64,000 nucleotides of DNA, taken from positions 52,975,003-53,039,002 of the forward strand of contig CM070604.1 of assembly GCA_036346395.1 (NCBI GenBank). Direction: 5' to 3'. Positions 59,475-64,000 of this stretch are shown here, piece by piece (the stretch's first letter is position 1; each line of letters begins with the position of its first letter). The notes under the pieces are model-generated. The model searched no databases and was not told where the DNA came from. It saw nothing but the letters and a program-made list of their open reading frames with translations. Both the position numbers and the translations under genes were made by a program. Source of the DNA: Hsuehochloa calcarea (lineage: Eukaryota; Streptophyta; Magnoliopsida; Poales; Poaceae).

Positions 59475-59576
59475 CGTCAGATAGACGTTGGTTGATCCCT
59501 GAAGACCAGACAGACAATTTTCCCCCGTCAGATAGACGTTGGTTGATCCCTGAAGACCAGACAGACAATTTTCCCC
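59475..59576. repeat. Perfect tandem duplication, 2 x 51 bp
   Basis: Two identical 51-bp units beginning CGTCAGATAGACGTTGG and ending ACAATTTTCCCC. Identity implies a recent duplication. Confidence 0.95.
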
Positions 59577-60699
59577 GTCTCGGCCTGTTGCATAGTTGTA
59601 CAGCTAGACAAACGAACCACAGCGCATAGTGGGGGCTGCTGCGATTCCAAAGTTGTAAGTGTAACATACCGCATTCATCTGGCAAAGTTGCTCCCTACAA
59701 TTTGCAGCGCATCTCGATTGAGAAGATGAACGGTGATGGCAGCGCCAGGAATCTCTCTGCAGTGGCTGCTTCACAGTTGAACCGAGCAGTGCTGGCGCCG
59801 TTGCTCAGTGAGCGAGCGGTCAAGCTCGAGCCGGCCGGGCCCTGGAGACGAGTGAGACCATGAAATCTCAAGCTGGGCCTGGGCGCAACATCGCACATTG
59901 GTTTGTCCCATCACGGATAAAGCGTGCCTGCACTTCATGCCGCCGCAGGAGCTGCTCCCCGTGGACCCCGGTCCATCTGACGGGCGGTTGCATACCCGCG
60001 TTGCATCGCTTCAACGTTCTTCAGATTCGGAGCTGACCGGACAACAGCACCACAACCGGACTCGATCTCGTTCTCACCAACTGCTACTGTTTGGGGGCCT
60101 TGTCGTGAGCCGCATGCATGCATGAAGATCAACTCGAGCTGGCGCTGCCTGAGATTGTGCAGTGCAGCACTGTGGTCAGCCACCAGCCGAAATTAAGGAG
60201 AAGGACAAGCTTGCTTTGCTTTGAGAACACCTGACCCTGCGTTCAGAGAAGAAGATGCCAGTGGTGCCAGCCATGGCGTCTGCGTTATCGGCTGCATGGC
60301 AACATCTGTTGCTACGGAATCACCGAAGTAGCTGCGGCTGGCACGTCGCATCGGTGCCAAATCAAAGCGCTGAAAGGATGTTTTGCTTGCAGAACTGCCA
60401 TTGGCTACCGGACGAGAGAGAAGAGGGCTCGCTCGCCCTGCATGAAAATGAAATCGTCCGGCCAATAGGGGTTCACTGTCCAGAGCGTCTCTTGCCTGTT
60501 CTGTTTTCTGTGTGGAGCATTCGGACTCGTTACTCCCATTCATCTTATAGCAAATGGAAGTATGCAAGTTATCTTCAGCATGCTGCAAAGATTTATAAGC
60601 AGCTGAGCAAACACAAAGAAAAGCGAGGAAATTAGAAGAAGAAAAGTTCACCCATTAAATGCGAAAGTTCACTGTAACATGCCCAGCAGCATGGATTGA

Positions 60700-60850
60700 A
60701 ATATCGGTCGGTAACCGGTGTCGGGTTTTTCCGGAATTTGCAAATTCAAATTTCGAATTTTGATTGATTTTTAAGCAAAATTTAACGAAATTCAACCGAA
60801 AAAAACCGGTAACCGGCCGGTAATTACGCCGGTACCGGTTTTTTTAACCC
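60700..60850. repeat. ACCGGT-rich inverted-repeat remnant
   Basis: CGGTCGGTAACCGGTGTCGG at the left and AACCGGTAACCGGCCGG then CCGGTACCGG at the right surround an AAATTCAAATTTCGAATTT centre. It looks like a small MITE or remnant; no target duplication assigned. Confidence 0.5.
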
Positions 60851-61400
60851 TGCCCGGGGCATAGGCAGGAGCTATTGTTCCATTGTAAGAGCAGCCAGCT
60901 ACTCCATATCTGATAAACAAGCAGGGCAAGGAAACAGACACAAATACAGATCAGCCACACATCAGAGGTTCAGACAGGCAGCAACCACCCGTACAGTACA
61001 GCAGCAGAGGGGCAGAGACCCGTGCAGTACAGCAGCAGAGGGGCAGAGCAACTCATAAATACTGTCAAAAAAGGGCATTTACATTGCACAATCTTGGCAA
61101 TGCAGGATGCACAGTTCAATTCAATGCGTTCCCAGGATCCAAGAACTAACTCATGATCTCTGACTCTGATCACAGTACATAAATGAGGGCTTTGAAGGCG
61201 CTCACGAGGCATCTCTGATCTGATCCACTCTTGAATACCAAGAACCACAAAGAAGAAGAAGTGAAGAACAGTGACACCATTCATCCATCTACTTTAAATC
61301 CTACGCCTATTTCCTGCACTGTGCTACTATGCTTTTAGCTTCTTGCTTCCAGCTCTACTTGGGGAGGATAAAATTTTGGAGGCCTAGAGAGGGAGAGAGA

Positions 61401-63899
61401 TCACATTGTGTGCTTGGATATCACCTCGCCGAACCGCACGAACCATTGCTCGTCGGAGGAGCTGTTGTCGCCGATGTCAGCCACGTCGTGCTTCATATCG
61501 GTCGTCGTCGCCAGGTAGCGCGTGTAGTCGGCGGCTTTCGAGGCCGCCATGTGAGGAGGCTTCACGGCGGGGCCGGCAGGAGCGAGAGCAGCACCCTCGC
61601 GACCTCGTGCATGGTTGGCCGGTCCGAGGGATGTCTCTTGGTGCACAGCAGAGCGAGCTGGAAGGCCTTCCGGACGAGGCCCATGTCTGTGCACGTCACC
61701 GACACCTCAGAGTCCACTGCCTCCATGACAGTGTTGTCATCAGCTTTTGAGAGTATCTACACGTGGACAGAAGATCTAGTCATGCAAACGATTCCAAAAC
61801 AGTTCTGTAATAGAATGGAGTTTGCAGCTATTACTGTCTGACTTGCGTAATGAGATAAAAGATCATTGTGTTACATTCTTTTCATGACTGACTTTCACGA
61901 TGCAATAAAAAGGAGTCCAGTGTGGGTGACTTACCAATTGATGCAAGTTTGATTCGTTGTCAACGGCCTTCTTCCCTGTGAGCAACTCCAGAAGAACGAT
62001 ACCAAAGCTGTATACATCAGATTTCTCGTTGAGCCTGGACGTCCGGGCGTACTCTGGATCAATGTAGCCGATGGTTCCTAGCACATAAGTGGACGCATGG
62101 GACATGGCAGACGGGACACATTTGGCAATGCCGAAATCTGAGAGATGCGCTTCAAAGTTTTCGTTGAGTAGGATGTTAGAGGATTTGACATCCCTGTGGA
62201 TTATGCGAGGGTTGCAGTCATGGTGAAGATAGGCCAGCCCTTGTGCAGCACCGACTGCGATCTTCAGTCGTGCGACCCAATCAAGCTTCACTTTCTTTGA
62301 TGGACCTGAAATACATCATAGATCATGAGACATGCTAAATGAGACCTATAAATGGTTGAAAGAAAACAATATGGATCAGATGCCACAAGTCCTAACCATG
62401 AAGAATATCCCACAAGGAACCATTTTCCATGTAATCATAGAAGAGTAGGTTTCCATGAGGAGAGAGTGAGAAGCCATGAAGGCTGACAAGATTCCTGTGC
62501 CGGATGCTACCGATTGTCTCTAATTCTGTCTCAAACTCATGGAGGCTATGGTTATACTGACTGTAAAGCCGCTTGACAGCAATGGCCTTGCCGCTCTTGA
62601 GCACACATTTATACACAGTACTTGATGCACCATAGCCAATGATGTATTTCTCGCTCAAATTCTCTGTCAGCCTCATAATGTCTTCATACGTATGGATAGC
62701 CATGTCCATTTGGAGGATTACTAGCTTTGGAGGTCCTGAACATGATCGATAAAAGTTGAGATGAATGTCATTATGTCAGGATATTGTTCTGGCATAGATT
62801 ACAATTCAAGGGATGAGATATACACAAACCTTGCACTGGCTTGTCAGATCCTTTGACAAGTGGCTGAGGTTGATTTGTTCTATATATTGCCAATAGCATA
62901 ACACAGAGTAATATGATGAAGCCTAAGATAATGCAAGCAATCGCGGTCCGAGAAATATTAACTGTAACACAAATTATGTAAACATGAGTTTAAAAGCAAA
63001 TGGAGTGACAAGCTAACTATTAGCTTATGACTTGTCTGATACCTCTTGATCCATGAGAGTGTCCACAGCTGGAGTCTTGGCAGTAAACATACAACATTTG
63101 ATTACCCAAGAAGCTGCATTTAGGTATTGGTCACTATCAGCACCGATAAGATAGTGAAAAAAAGGATATCTAAGATTGTAGATAGAGTCATCTAATAATA
63201 CCTTTCCATTGGGAATTTTGAGAAGTTCTTCGCCAATGGGACATGTCCAGAAAAGTTGTTGTATGACAAATTCCTGAAACGAAAATCATGCATCAAATAA
63301 TGCTGGCAAGTTATCACCAATGCTACAGGGCAGAGTTGGCACACAACACTTACAAGGTATTTAAGCTGAAGCAGTTAGCCAGCTGAGCAGGGATCTCCCC
63401 AACCAAATTGTTGTTGTTAAGAATCCTACGTGACAAAACCAAACTTGGTAAAACACTTTAGGTGTTTTTTCAAAGTTCATCTTAATAGTATGATGAAAGA
63501 GAACTCACAAACTATCAAGGTTCTGCAATTGTCCTAGTTCTTCAGGGAGATAGCCATACAAGTTGTTGTTGGATATATCGCTGTGCATTTGAAGATTAGT
63601 TCAGATAAATCATGATCACAAGATGACTACTAACATGATTAAATACACACACATCACAAGGGTGTCCACTTACATTACTTGAACGCTTCTCAAGTTTCCG
63701 AACTCAGCAGGCACAGATCCCTTGAGATGGTTTTTACTCAAATTCCTACATTCACAATTTTGAACATTAGGCAATAATGGCCATAAGAAAGAAAATATGA
63801 ATTTGAAGAGGCTGGTCTTAAACATACAATTCAAGAAGATGCTCAAGATCACCAATAGTAGCAGGAACTGGTCCAGAGAATCCATTGTAGGAAAGATCC
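61401..63899 (-). CDS. ERECTA-family LRR receptor-like kinase, 3' part, with a C-terminal frameshift
   Basis: Plasma-membrane receptor kinase for peptide signals in growth and stomatal patterning. Minus-strand exons from the window edge: five 72-nt LRR exons (63899-63828, 63745-63674, 63580-63509, 63425-63354, 63273-63202), then 63113-63043, a transmembrane exon 62961-62830 (IACIILGFIILLCVMLLAIY), and kinase exons 62735-62397, 62305-61935 and 61756-61401. Kinase motifs: GYGASSTVY, AVKRL, HRDVKSSN, DFGIAK, GTIGYIDPEYA. Pre-kinase sequence LVILQMDMAIHTYEDIMR and C-terminal QWFVRFGEVISK are ERECTA-like. In the last exon the frame reaches a TGA at 61564-61562; the remaining conserved tail is in another frame, and the exon is one base short of a multiple of three. 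The N-terminal part lies outside the window. Confidence 0.92.
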
Positions 63900-64000
63900 C
63901 TATGCCAAAATGAAGTAACAAGGTTGAAGTTATCAAAACAAAGTGACTGCAATGTCACATTCATAGCAGCAGGTAACTAAATATAGCCATGAGGGATCTC

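Larger units (their letters stand above)
58952..61400. other. Intergenic region between TPX2-like and ERECTA-like genes
   Basis: Convergent 3' regions. A perfect 51-bp tandem duplication is at 59475-59525 and 59526-59576. A partly palindromic block rich in GGTAACCGG and CCGGTACCGG lies at 60700-60850. A GCAGCAGAGGGGCAGAG repeat is near 61000-61050. No gene recognised. Confidence 0.6.

Noticed and set aside
1..64000. CRISPR arrays, rRNA or tRNA genes
   Set aside because: Tandem repeats seen lack regular unique spacers, and no cloverleaf or rRNA segment was recognised; the genome is plant nuclear.

Overview
The window looks like a grass nuclear genome, most probably rice (Oryza) or a close relative. 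The genes are intron-containing with GT-AG splice sites and GC-rich first exons. They are separated by LTR retrotransposons, MULE- and hAT-type MITEs and foldback repeats. The gene order (histone H3.3, linker histone H1, BBR/BPC GAGA-binding factor, PPIL3-type cyclophilin, ACS10/12-type aminotransferase, TPX2-like, ERECTA-like receptor kinase) matches my memory of the short arm of rice chromosome 6. I could not verify that placement.

Layout. 0-3.2 kb: decayed copia-like gag and a GC-rich tandem repeat. 3.3-4.2 kb: histone H3.3 (+) with a plant histone type I promoter element. 7.3-8.2 kb: linker histone H1 (+) with a damaged first exon. 9.86-11.96 kb: a 2.1-kb solo LTR with a perfect 5-bp target duplication. 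12.1-12.7 kb: a foldback element around a TTCGACCAC array. 13.9-15.2 kb: GGGCC-rich repeat and a tandem duplication of about 490 bp. 15.2-20.5 kb: BBR/BPC gene (+), with a MULE-like MITE carrying a nested hAT-like MITE in intron 1, and a one-base frameshift before the DNA-binding domain. 21.7-23.0 kb: cyclophilin (-) whose coding exon is interrupted by a 666-bp solo LTR. 25.2-40.0 kb: ACS10/12-like aminotransferase (-), four exons, with an 11.4-kb Ty3/gypsy (Tat-like) element in its third intron interval. 40.3-51 kb: repeat-rich intergenic DNA with a relict LTR, a truncated copia element, a minisatellite and a second foldback element. 51.5-59 kb: a 14-exon TPX2-like gene (+). 61.4-64 kb: the 3' part of an ERECTA-family LRR receptor kinase (-), running off the window, with a one-base frameshift near its C-terminus.

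Functionally the genes are unrelated housekeeping and regulatory loci: chromatin (H3.3, H1, BBR/BPC), mitotic spindle (TPX2-like), peptidyl-prolyl isomerisation, amino-acid transamination and receptor signalling. They share a neighbourhood, not a pathway. The most notable features are structural: a solo LTR splitting a conserved exon, a retrotransposon filling an intron, two foldback elements with similar TTCGACC-type cores, and small indels breaking otherwise conserved genes. I see no CRISPR array, operon or recognisable rRNA/tRNA gene.
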